NCBI RefSeq assembly: GCF_905171765.1
Contig: NC_053392.1
Span: 38,014,956-38,078,955 of the forward strand
Length of the DNA: 64,000 nucleotides
Direction of reading: 5' to 3'
Source: Bufo bufo
Lineage: Eukaryota > Chordata > Amphibia > Anura > Bufonidae
Positions 36,165-46,665 of this stretch are shown piece after piece. The stretch's first letter is position 1. Every line of letters starts with the position of its first letter. The translations under genes were made by a program, and so were the position numbers. The notes under the pieces are model-generated. The model saw only the letters and a program-made list of their open reading frames with translations, did not search any database and was not told where the DNA came from.

Positions 36165-37424
36165 CAGTCCTGTGTAACACCACAATAAAACAATGATAAT
36201 TCTTTGAGTACAGTTGATGTTACCTGCAGCCCTATGTTACACCACAGATAATGAGATGTTGTGTCACAGTGTATGAGATGTTGTGTCACAGTGTATTCCC
36301 TCAGGCCGTCGCTCCCTAGGTTCTGGTGCAGTGAAAAGGTGTAAAGGGATCAGGAAGAAGTAAGAGAACATCAAACGGCTTTCATTAATGAGTACAAAGA
36401 ATAACTTGCAGTACATCCTGCGATATTAAGTGCAAGGTTCAATATCTGTCACCAGATGATAAGCAATTGTGCCTGGTTAGATGGCCACTCATGGCACTCA
36501 GAAATTTGGTAGCTGGCAAGTCTGTCTCTCCTGATTCCGCTTCACTACAGCTATAAAGCTGGTACCTATGGCAGTAGGTATCCACTCTGTAATGCAGGCT
36601 TTCAGATTTGTCTTTCCTAAACTGCAGTAATAGGTGTCTTAACTAGTTCTTCATCGCCTTGCAGCAGTGTCTGTAAAGCTGTGGTAGATGATTACTCTGC
36701 TGATTGGAATGCTGCAGCTTTGATGGTAGCTTTGTTCCCTTGGACTTTCCCATCAGTGTACCAAGTATTGTACCTCACAGTCAAACTGGATTTCAGGTTC
36801 TAAGTCCCTTTGGAGCAGAAGCTGATAGACATGCTTCCTGTCTTCTCAGTAGCCTACCTAAATCTCCCTCCTGACAGGACGTTGGACTATCAGCTCCTAT
36901 TAAGGGGGCGGTGAAGGAATGGAGTGGTTAGTTCTATTCACAGTGCCACTAATACGCCATCTGCTGGTGTGACAATATACAACATAGAACAAAACATTAA
37001 AATAACATTACAAACCAAATAATTAGCAAATACCCTTTCTGAGGTATTGCACATCCCCCTATTTAAAGACAAGCCATCCTTGGGTTGTACTTGGATCCAT
37101 CTGTGGTAGTATAGCACAAAGATGCAGATCTCAGGTAGCTCCCTCATTATATGGTGGAGAGAAACGGTCATATGTACAATATTTACATCCTAGATTCTGT
37201 CTGACTACCATAGTGCCAAAAAAAAATCAAGTGCTTGAATCCCGAATGACAGTCCATGAGAAATGGTGCCTAACTAACTAGCTAAATATATAAAAAGTCA
37301 AGTTAAAGTGAAATAATGATGAAAGAGTCCCAGAAGCACAATACCAGGTGGCACTATAACTCAGGTCCATTAGAGTCCAAACCAATGGGCATGTTGCAGA
37401 AACATCTCAGGTAGCTCACATAAC
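36165..37424. other. Non-coding sequence between hAT-1 and Gypsy copy 2
   Basis: No gene is seen. 36165-36260 continues the short tandem repeat in which hAT-1 sits. 36290-37030 has LTR-like character on the minus strand, including a CTCF-like core at 36954-36967 (13 of 14 consensus positions), but no paired LTR was found. A segment resembling cagatctcaggtagctc at 37126-37142 recurs as aacatctcaggtagctcaca at 37401-37420. Confidence 0.4.
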
Positions 37425-37429
37425 CTCAT

Positions 37430-37894
37430 TGTCACGGCGGACAGTATCTCAGATATGTCTAGGCGAGATGCTGGGGAATGGTCACCTCCTAGCATATCCC
37501 TGACTTCTGTCTTTACGCTGCTAAGCCCACATTCAGACCTTGATGGTAGGAATAATGTGTCCTCGTGCCTGGACTGCAAACACCCTAGAATCCCTGAGAT
37601 GGTGAAAGGGGAATAGGGGCAGAAGACACACAAACAGCCTAGACCGCAAATAACAAAAACAGAAACCAAACTTATCTGAGCTGGAACAGACAATCCTTCC
37701 TTCCTTGAATCCAAGGCCAGACTGAATTCTATAACCCGCGCGGCCCTCTGGGAGTGAAGGCAATTTAAGCCAATGACCCCACCTAGAGCACCTGAAGGAA
37801 GGCGGATCCAGCATGATTCCAAAACAAAACAAATGGTTAGACACGTGCTGCCAATCTGACAGACCTCCGCACACCGTCCGAGCAGGGCATGACA
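37430..37894 (-). repeat. Gypsy copy 2, 3' LTR (left), 465 bp
   Basis: Starts tgtcacggcggacagtatct and ends gagcagggcatgaca. It holds tataacccgc (37730-37739), the complement of the primer-binding site, with a TTAAAT element upstream on the sense strand. The adjacent interior has the polypurine tract ccccccttctacggg (as read on plus). Confidence 0.92.
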
Positions 37895-40801
37895 GTGCCC
37901 CCCTTCTACGGGTGACCTCCGGGCACCCCGGACCAACCTTATCCGGGTGGGCTCTGTGAAAAGCCCTAACCAGTCGGCTGGCGCTGACCTCCAGCGCCGG
38001 AACCCACATCCTCTCCTCGGGGCCGTATCCCCTCCAGTGTACCAGGTACTGAAGGGAACCCCGAAAAACTCTAGAGTCAAGAATCCTGGAGATCTCGAAC
38101 TCTAAATTCCCATCGACCAGAACAGGAGGAAGAGGCAATGGCGATGGTTCCACCGCTCTCACATATTTTTTCAATAAAGATCTATGGAACACATCATGGA
38201 TCCTCCAAGTCTGCGGAAGATCCAGCCGAAACGCTACTGGATTGATCACCACAGATATTTTGTACGGGCCGATAAATCTTGGGCCCAGTTTCCAAGATGG
38301 CACTCTCAATTTATTATTTTTAGTGGACAACCACACCAGATCACCCACACACAGGTCCGGACCAGTCACACGTCTCCTGTCAGCCATTCGCTTATATCTC
38401 TCACCCATCGTCTCCAAATTCACTTGTATCCTCCGCCAGATAGAAGATAAGGTAGAAGAAAACCTTTCCTCCTCTGGCATCCCAGAGGAACTAGTCCCCG
38501 AAAAGGTACCAAACTGAGGATGAAAACCATATGCGCCAAAAAATGGCGACTTACCTGTGGATTCCTGCCTACGGTTATTCAAAGCAAACTCCGCTAGGGG
38601 TAGGAATGAGGACCAGTCCTCCTGATTCTCCGCCACAAAGCACCTCAAGTAGTTCTACAGGTTCTGATTAGTACGCTCTGTCTGTCCATTCGACTGCGGA
38701 TGGAAAGCCGAAGAGAACGAAAGTTGAATGCCAAGCCGAGAGCAGAACGCCCTCCAGAACCTGGAGACAAACTGCGTGCCCCTATCAGAAACCACATCCG
38801 AAGGAATACCATGCAATTTACGATATTATCAACAAAAATTTGCGCAAGGGTCTTGGCATTAGGCAGACTAGTTAACGATATAAAATGAGTCATCTTGCTA
38901 AAACGGTCAACTACCACCAAAATTACTGTTTTCCCCGAGGAACTCGGTAGATCCGTAATAAAGTCCATAGACAAGTGCGTCCAAGGACGAGACGGAATAG
39001 ATAAAGGCGGTCGAGTATGAGCAACCTTAGATCGTGCACAGGTCTCACAAGCTGCCACGTAATCCTCAATGATCCTACGTAACCCGGGCCACCAGAACCT
39101 CCGGGACACAAGGTCACAGGTGGACTTACCACCAGGATGTCCGACAAGGACAGTATCGTAATGTTCCTTGAAAAACTTGTATCGCAGTTCTTTGGGAACA
39201 AACAACCTCCCTGGGGGACAAGAACCAGGAGCCCCCTCCTGAGCTCCCAACACCTCCATCTCCAATTCGGGATACAGAGCTGAAACCACAACCCCGTCAG
39301 CCAAAATCGGAGCAGGATCCTCTGAATCACATCCCCCAGGAAAACAGCGAGACAACGGATCTGCCTTGATGTTTTTGACCCCCGGACATAAAGTAACAAC
39401 AAAATTGAACCTGGTAAAAAACTGTGACCATCTGGCCTGCCTAGGATTCAGACGCTTGGCAGATTGCAGGTAAGCCAAATTCTTATGATCCGTATAAACA
39501 GTAACGGGGTGAGAAGCCCCCTCCAACCAGTGACGCCATTCCTCAAAGGCCAACTTTATAGCCAGCAACTCTCTATCTCCCACATCATAGTTCCTCTCGG
39601 AGACCGAGAGCTTCTTATAAAAAAAAGCACACGGGACCCACTTGCCAGGAGAAGAACCCTTCGACAGCACCGCTCCCACCCCTACCTCTGATGCATCCAC
39701 CTCCACCACGAATGGCTGAGACACATCGGGCTGCACTAGAATGGGGGCAGACGCAAAACACTCCTTAATAGTCGAAAAGGCCTGTAATGCCTCCTCCGAC
39801 CAAACAGAGACGTCAGTGTCCTTGTTTGTCATATCAGTCAGAGGTTTAACAATGGTGGAATAGTTCAGAATAAATTTTATATAATAGTTAGTAAACCCCA
39901 AAAACCGCATCAAAGCTTTCTGATTCTCTGGTCGGTCCCATTCCAGAACCGCCCGGACCTTTTCGGGGTCCAAACGGAAATCAGAGTCGGAAAGCCGATA
40001 TCCCAAAAACGGAAGCTCCTGCACCGAAAACACACATTTTTCCAATTTAGCATATAATTTATTCTCCTGAAGGATCGTCAAAACCTGTCTCACATGATCC
40101 TGATAGGTCTTCAGATCAGGAGGGTAAATTAAAATGTCATCTAAGTAAACTACCACGAACCTCCCCACCAAATGATGAAAAATGTCATTGACGAATCTCT
40201 GAAATACCGCTGGCGCGTTCGTCAACCCAAAAGGCATAACCAGATTCTCAAAATGACCCTCGTGCGTATTGAGGGCCGTCTTCCACTCATCCCCTTCCTT
40301 GATTCTGATCAGATTGTAGGCCCCTCTCAAATCCAACTTGGAGAACACCCTGGCACCAACAATCTGATCAAAAAGGTCAGAGATCAAAGGAAGGGGATAC
40401 GGATCCTGGACCGTAATACGGTTCAATTCCCGAGAATCCAAACACGGTCTCAGTGATCCATCCTTTTTCTTAACAAAGAAAAAACCTACTGCCCCCGGAG
40501 ACTTAGATGGCCTAATATGACCTTTTGCCAAACTCTCGGCGATATACTTTCGCATGACCTCTCTTTCAGGTTGGGAAAGATTGTAAAGGCGAGACTTTGG
40601 CAACTTAGCTCCTGGGATTAACAGGACAATCATAGTCACGATGAGGGTGCAATTCCTGAGTCCCACCCTCCGAAAAGACATCCGCAAAGTCTGAGAGATA
40701 TTGAGGTAGAACCGCAGTGGACACCCCAGAGATAGATGTGCCAAGACAATTCTCCGAGCAAAACTCTCCCCAACCAATAATTTGTCTTGCCTGCCAATCA
40801 A
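37800..40801 (-). pseudogene. pol: Gypsy copy 2 Pol: RT, RNase H, integrase, chromodomain
   Basis: The long frame 38645-40801 (718 codons, first about 50 out of phase) holds RT ([21 protein letters not shown]), RNase H ([37 protein letters not shown]) and the integrase zinc finger (GHPGGKST, CETCARSK) and first core Asp (MDFITDLP). The frame is lost near the second integrase Asp (about 38830), where copy 1 is still open. Frame 37533-38648 continues with FALNNRRQESTG, the GPY-like region and the chromodomain (YLVHWRGYGPEERMWVPAL), which directs insertion to particular chromatin in this group. Confidence 0.9.
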
Positions 40802-42073
40802 TAATTGGATTATGTTTTGTCAACCACGGTAAACCTAGGACTATAGGAGCAGGCAAATTCCTCATGACAAAACAAGAAATAAGCTCTACATGTGAATCAC
40901 CCACCCTCAACTGAATACCATGTGCAATATGAGTGAGACTCCTTTGAGAAAGAGGTGAAGAATCTATTGCAAACACCGGAATCTCCGTTTCTAAAGTGCA
41001 CGTACTTAGACCCAGATTTTGAAGGAAAAGAAAGTCAATAAGGTTTAGCCCAGCACCACAGTCAATGAATACCTCAATAAAAAAAATTCTTGAGTCTAGC
41101 GCCACCATAGCTGGAAGGAGAAAATGAGAATTACAGGGAGCTTGCATATTTGTTTGTTCCACTACTCCATTTACGCTACCAAGAGTCAGAACGTTTTTTT
41201 TTTCTTTCATATCATCACGCGGTTTAACAAAAGGACAAGCAAAAACAAAATGGTCACTTTTACCACAGTAGTAACATAATTTATGTAATCTCCTAAAGTT
41301 TCTCCTACCAGAATGAAAAGATATCTGACCCAACTGCATGGGTTCCTCCCCTACCCCAGAGTTATAAGTAATATCACCCTAGGCAGCAGGTGAGACAAAA
41401 CCACACGCAGAAGGGATCCCTTGCACGGAGGGACCCTTACACCTCTCTCTGATACGTCTATCCAACCGTATAGCCAAAGACATAGCATTCTCTAGACTCT
41501 AGTATCCGGGTACTCATGAAAAGCCAGGGCATCTTTCAACCTCTCAGATAACCCCTGACAAAACTGACTACGAAACGCGGGGTCGTTCCACCCCGACTCA
41601 GTAGCCCATCTCCTAAACTATATGCAGTAAACCTCTGCAGTATGTTCACCCTGTAATAAGTTACGCAATTTAGATTCTGCCATCGAGACCCGATCTGGGT
41701 AATCGTAAATCAATCCCAGGGCTTTGAAAAATTCCTCCACCGACCGGAGGGCCAGAGAACCGGGCGGCAGAGAAAAAGCCCAAGATTGCGCGTCCCCTTT
41801 TAGCAGATACATGATTATACCAACCCTCTGACTTTCATCACCTGACGAAAATGGACGCAGTCGAAAATACAATTTGCATGACTCTTTAAAGCGAAAAAAA
41901 TCATCTGCACCCCCTGTAAATTTCTCTGGAAGAGCGACTTTAGGCTCCCCACCAATTTGACCTGCACCTGATGCCAGAACACTCTGACACCGTGTGACCG
42001 AACTACGCAGATCCGCAACCTCTAGGGATAATCCCTGCATGCAGTCAACCAGTGCATCAATTGATGCCATCAC
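40605..42073 (-). pseudogene. gag: Gypsy copy 2 Gag, zinc knuckle and protease
   Basis: Gag starts MMASIDALVDCMQG at 42073 and is readable to about 41640 (KLYFRLRPFSSGDESQRVG, ESKLRNLLQGEHTAE). A short inserted segment and frameshifts follow between 41340 and 41640. Frame 40605-41339 has the intact zinc knuckle CYYCGKSDHFVFAC (C-X2-C-X4-H-X4-C) and the protease box FIDCGAGLNLID, in one continuous frame, so nucleocapsid and protease are not separated by a stop. The protease box has Cys where Ser or Thr is usual, as in copy 1. Confidence 0.85.
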
Positions 42074-42115
42074 AAAACCGCTGAGTAATGGCAGTCACAG
42101 TATGGCGGGTTATAA

Positions 42116-42361
42116 TGTCACAGCAGACAGTATCTCAGATATACAGACAACCAAATAAACAAGTGTCTAGGCGAGATGCTGGGGAATGGTCACCTCCTAG
42201 CATATCCCTGACTTCTGTGAATGAAGGCAATTTAAGCCAATGACCACCCCCAGAGCACCTGAAGGAAGGCGGATCCAGCATGATTCCAAAACAAAACAAA
42301 TGGTTAGACACGTGCTGCCAATCTGACAGACCTCCGCACACCGTCCGAGCAGGGCATGAAA
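42116..42361 (-). repeat. Gypsy copy 2, 5' LTR (right), internally deleted
   Basis: Only 246 bp: after ctagcatatccctgacttct it jumps to gtgaatgaaggcaatttaag, skipping the promoter and self-priming region. With its promoter segment gone this copy could not be transcribed from its own 5' LTR. The primer-binding site (42105-42115) beside it is intact. Confidence 0.9.
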
Positions 42362-42366
42362 CTCAT

Positions 42367-42897
42367 AAGGGAAAGGGTATTATAACATGCAAAACTTTAT
42401 TAATATTTTCTGAATTCAAGTTGAAGTCCTAGAACTACAGCAGAGAAATATAGGGTGGACAACCTAGGGCCAATAGCAAATGGAAAACCTAACATTTGCC
42501 AATTTGTCTCAGTCAACAGTCTACCTGTAGATTTCTCCTTTATCTTAAAACAAGCGAGAAGTCCTGTTCACCTTCCACTTCTTTTCCAAGATCTATGATA
42601 AGCTGGTCGTTGAGCCTCTGGTGGCTCTTCAGGGACCAGAGGTTTGGGAAGTAAGGTGATCATGGCTGCAAACCATGTGGGTCTTTCCATAAAAGTTAAC
42701 TCTATATCATACTTTAAGTAGAGACTGGTGCGGGCTCTAGGCAAGTAACTCGGCTCGAAAGAGCCCCACTCAATGAAGAATTCTTACTGGGACTCATCAT
42801 CCACAAGGAATATTATGGTATCTTCCCATAGATTTATATCAAGCTGACAGCTCCAGGTGAGTGAGTGTATTTTCTGCTGCAGCTCAGGAGACTTGTC
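42367..42897. other. Flank between Gypsy copy 2 and the Penelope dyad
   Basis: No confident gene. On the minus strand 42568-42900 is open for 110 codons except for one TAA at 42784-42786. It shows no family I recognise and its ATG lies in the Penelope TSD, so I treat it as a chance or repeat-derived frame. Confidence 0.4.
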
Positions 42898-43485
42898 CAT
42901 GCTCTCCCTATGATCAAAAATCAAAGGTAAAGTGAAGAGGTCAGATCAGGGTGTGTCTGCGCTCTGGATTATCTGAATTAGGAGCAGAATACTGAAGAAA
43001 TAATCCTTAAACATAAAACATAACATTTATTGATATGCTAATAAAATCCTAGATAATGTGTGCAACAACTATATACTGGGATGGACAAAGTGTATAACCA
43101 CTAATAGCAGTGGTCAATGGTCACCCCAGTAACAAATACAAAGATAATTTAAGTGCACAGCGGCACTGAGTAGGTAACCAGTGTGTCCTACCGGTACCCA
43201 GGGAAGGTCGTCTGAAGCTTCACCACACGATGTAATAATAGTAGTTCATCCTGTATGGATAGTCGGATAAATCACAGGGGAAAAAAAAAAATTTGCAACA
43301 GCTGACAGTAAAACACATGCGTGTAGGGTCCCTAGGGTGATCCCTATAGCTGTCTAACCGTAGACCCTGATACTAAAGTGTGGTAGCAACCTGACCACAG
43401 GGCACTCGTCCTTGAAAGGACGACCCTGTCTGGAACCTGTCCCTAACTCTGAAAACTATATGTCCCTAAAAATGCATAGGCTAGA

Positions 43486-43535
43486 TCCCTACATGCATGT
43501 TTCGCTGCCGGGACATGCGGCAGTTCATCAGGGGA
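43486..43535 (-). ncRNA. Hammerhead ribozyme, Penelope left copy
   Basis: Minus-strand copy of the motif described at 49109-49158: CTGATGA at 43525-43531, a 6-bp stem II (CTGCCG/CGGCAG), GAAA at 43500-43503, a short palindromic stem III (CATGCATG) and the cleavage dinucleotide TA before GGGA. It lies about 0.93 kb downstream of the stop codon, in the 3' non-coding region. Confidence 0.85.
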
Positions 43536-44463
43536 GATGATAAGGAATCAGGCAAGTCGATCCTGGATAAAGCGGTCAAGCCTGCAGACCAAAAATGACA
43601 CGGTCAGTCATATGGTCAGGAGGTGCATGATGATAGTCAACCCCTCCAAGGGCTACCTCATAGGTAAGAGGTTAAAGGTAAACGCAGTATACAGATGAGA
43701 GTGACTGCATATGGGACGCCAACTAGCCTGGTGTACCCACCTTGTTTAAATACACCTCATTTCCCGCCGCTGCCGTCCATAATAGAGGCTAATGAGCGCG
43801 TCTGCCCGCTTGCATGTGAGCGCGGCGCATGCGCTCATCACAGAGTGGAAACGAGGCCTGCAACGCAGGAAGAGTGCGTGATGCGAAACGCACTCCTGCG
43901 CATGCGCGAACTCGCATTAGGTATCGCGAGATCGCGGAAGCTGTGCAGAACAGCAAAAGGGATAGGAAGCAACGGAGGTATCGATTACTTCATAATATTC
44001 GGCAAAGTATAGACGATCGGACATGCGAAAATACAGCAGAATATGCCAAACCACAATCGGTTCGAATTTAAAGATATTTATAGCTTTTAATCCTGTGTTG
44101 GATAAGTACAGCTAGAGCATAGTGGAACAAACGAAAAAACAAGTCAGAGTAGGTAGTCATGAGGGATATATTGATATCCCATGTGGGGTCATAGTCAGTG
44201 ATGATAATAGACCTAGAGGCTCTTATTACAGAATTATGATACTGGTGAATAATATCAAAAAGAGGTACATACTAGGTGCATAATGTTTAACTACTAACAG
44301 AAGGTACATACAGCACGTGCATACTACAGGTACATACCGCACGTAGGCGTACATGATAACTTACTGCTAGCAGAAAGATAATTGGTGCAGAATGGTGACG
44401 GCTAAATCAATTACTGCCAAGTAGACTGGTAGAGAGGGCAGTAAGACTGACAAAGGGTCTATT

Positions 44464-46665
44464 CTACAGAAAGCAGCTATAATTCAGCTGCTCGTTAAGA
44501 CCATTGGGTGTGACAGTCCTCAAAAGGAATATCCAACGTGACTCCCGTTGTAGAAGGATCTTATCCCAATCACCACCTCTTTTGGGGGGACTGACGACTT
44601 CAATGCCCATGACTTTGATGGCCTTGGGATTGCCTTGGTGCAAGTCACAGACATGACGGGCCACTGGGGTATCGCGACGCTTATCAATATCCAAGAGATG
44701 CTCTCCTATGCGCCTGCGCAACTCACGCTTAGTCTTGCCGATATATTCTTTTTGGCAAATACATGTGATTTTATATATCACCCCAACTGTTCTGCATGAA
44801 ATGAAATCTTTAATTTCAAAATTACGTTTGAGATTAGTGCTGTGGAAGATTTTTCCTTGGTCAATGTTGCCACAGGCCACACAGCCACTACATCTGAAGG
44901 AACCCACAGGGCGACGGCTCAGCCACGTACTAGGTCTGGCTGGTGGTGCAAGATGACTATGCACCAATAAGTCCTTGAGACTTTGGCCTCTTCTGAACGT
45001 CACCTGTGGGTATTCATGCAGGACTTCCCGGACATCTGGGTCCATAAGTAGGATGGGCCAGTGTCGTGCCAAAATCTCTCTGGATTCATTGGCAGAGCCG
45101 TCAAAGGTAGTAATGAATCTCACCTTCCTCTCACCCTCCTGTCTAGTCTTGGGGGTAAGTAAGGTCTCTCTAGCGGTATTAGCTGCTCTCTGAAAGGCTC
45201 CTCTCAATACCTTATCAGGGTAACCCCTAGCCCTAAACCTTAGTCGAAGGTCGGCTGCCTGATGTAGGAACTCTTGTTCATCAGAACAATACCTGCGTAA
45301 ACGCAGGTATTGTCCGTAGGGTATACCTCTTTTTAATGGCAGTGGATGGCTACTCTGCCAATGTAGGACTGAGTTAGTGGCCGTGATCTTACGAAAGACA
45401 GTTGTAGAGAGCTCACCTCCAGGTTTCTTGGAAATGCGGACATCCAAAAAAGGAAGGGAACTATCATTAGCCTCATAGGTGAAACGGAGGCCAATGGTAT
45501 TGACATTAAGAAAGTCCACAAACTTTCTGAATGCCAGGGTGCCCGCATTCCAGACTATGAGGATGTCATCGATGTACCGGGCCCATAGGGTAATGGGCCC
45601 GGTCATCGGTTCACCTTCTCCAAAAACAACGGTGGCCTCCCACCAGCCCAGGAGCAGGTTGGCATAGGACGGCGCACAGGAGCAACCCATGGCCGTACCC
45701 CTGAGCTGGTGGTAGAGGCGACCGTCAAAAGTGAAGAAGTTATGCGTCAGCAAGAATCTGAGCAGCTGTAAAACAAAAGCATTGTGCGCTTTGTACTGCT
45801 GCCCCCGCATACTTAGATAGTAACTGACCGCCAACAAACCAGCCTCATGTGGTATGGAGGAGTATAATGCCTCCACATCAATGCTGGCTAGTAAGGAGTG
45901 GTCCTCGATGCATATCCCTTCCACCCGTTTTAAAAGATCCATAGTATCACGGGTGTAAGAAGGGAGTGCAACGACAAATGGCATTAAGATTTGATCAATG
46001 TACACCCCAAGATTTTGTCCAATGCTCCCAATTCCGGCCACGATTGGCCTCCCCTTGAGTGGTTTCAGGCCTTTGTGGACCTTGGGGAGACTATAAAACG
46101 TTGCCACAATCGGGTGCCTGGGGTACAAAAAGTCCAGCTCATCAGCTGAGATGAGATTCGATGCTCTTCCTGCCAAAAGGATCTCCTTAAGTTCAACTAG
46201 GTATGGTGCTGTCGGGTTGGATGTTAACAACTGATAGCTATTCTTATCTTTTAGGATATGTTCACACATGGATTGGTAATCAGTTCGATTCATGATCACC
46301 GTGTTGCCACCTTTATCCGATGGTTTGATAATTATATCCTTATCCTCTTTCAAGGACCTGATAGCACGATGTTCCTCAGATGAACAATTGTTGTAGTGCG
46401 GGAAGTGTTGCATAGCCATCATGTCGGTACTGACAAGTTGCAGAAAGACGTCCACACACGAAATATCGCCAGCCGGCGGCATTTTGTTACTTTTGTTACG
46501 CAAAGGAGTAAATGGACCAACTCCCTGCGATGTGTGGGCATCCTCTGCAAGGCCATGCAACAATTCCACATCCCTCAGGATGTCAGTTGGTATGCCTAAC
46601 AGCTGACATTTCTTTTTTTCGGAGATCTTAAAATGTTTATGCCACCTGAGCTTTCGTATGAACAA
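44464..46665 (-). CDS. Penelope-like RT with GIY-YIG endonuclease, left copy, 5'-truncated
   Basis: An open frame of 733 codons. It encodes a reverse transcriptase with IIKPSDKGGNTVIMNRTDY near residue 110, the LASIDVEALYSSIP motif (first catalytic Asp), RGTAMGCSCAPSYANL and the YIDDILIVW box, followed by a Cys-rich linker (FRCSGCVACGN) and a GIY-YIG endonuclease (VIYKITCICQ, EYIGKTKRELRRRIGEH). This order defines Penelope-like elements, in which the endonuclease nicks the target and primes reverse transcription. The Met at 46665 lies at the junction with the inverted copy, so the natural N-terminus is missing. The frame is otherwise intact, implying a recent insertion. Confidence 0.92.
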   Translation of the reverse strand: MFIRKLRWHKHFKISEKKKCQLLGIPTDILRDVELLHGLAEDAHTSQGVGPFTPLRNKSNKMPPAGDISCVDVFLQLVSTDMMAMQHFPHYNNCSSEEHRAIRSLKEDKDIIIKPSDKGGNTVIMNRTDYQSMCEHILKDKNSYQLLTSNPTAPYLVELKEILLAGRASNLISADELDFLYPRHPIVATFYSLPKVHKGLKPLKGRPIVAGIGSIGQNLGVYIDQILMPFVVALPSYTRDTMDLLKRVEGICIEDHSLLASIDVEALYSSIPHEAGLLAVSYYLSMRGQQYKAHNAFVLQLLRFLLTHNFFTFDGRLYHQLRGTAMGCSCAPSYANLLLGWWEATVVFGEGEPMTGPITLWARYIDDILIVWNAGTLAFRKFVDFLNVNTIGLRFTYEANDSSLPFLDVRISKKPGGELSTTVFRKITATNSVLHWQSSHPLPLKRGIPYGQYLRLRRYCSDEQEFLHQAADLRLRFRARGYPDKVLRGAFQRAANTARETLLTPKTRQEGERKVRFITTFDGSANESREILARHWPILLMDPDVREVLHEYPQVTFRRGQSLKDLLVHSHLAPPARPSTWLSRRPVGSFRCSGCVACGNIDQGKIFHSTNLKRNFEIKDFISCRTVGVIYKITCICQKEYIGKTKRELRRRIGEHLLDIDKRRDTPVARHVCDLHQGNPKAIKVMGIEVVSPPKRGGDWDKILLQRESRWIFLLRTVTPNGLNEQLNYSCFL

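Larger units (their letters stand above)
37430..42361 (-). mobile_element. Ty3/Gypsy chromovirus copy 2, same family
   Basis: LTRs at 37430-37894 and 42116-42361; the right one has lost about 220-250 internal bases. TSD ctcat at 37425-37429 and 42362-42366. The right terminus reads gcatgaaa instead of gcatgaca. Content and order match copy 1, without the MITE. Gag, zinc knuckle, protease, RT, RNase H, integrase and chromodomain are all recognisable but separated by frameshifts. Confidence 0.95.

Noticed and set aside
38645..40801. 718-codon frame as an intact Gypsy polyprotein
   Set aside because: The first 50 or so residues are out of phase, and the frame is lost at the integrase core. The element also lacks promoter sequence in its 5' LTR.
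42568..42900. Minus-strand frame beginning MDKSPELQQKIHSL, open for 110 codons except one TAA
   Set aside because: No family recognised, an in-frame stop at 42784-42786, and a gtaaga donor-like site that leads nowhere. Probably chance or part of a dispersed repeat.
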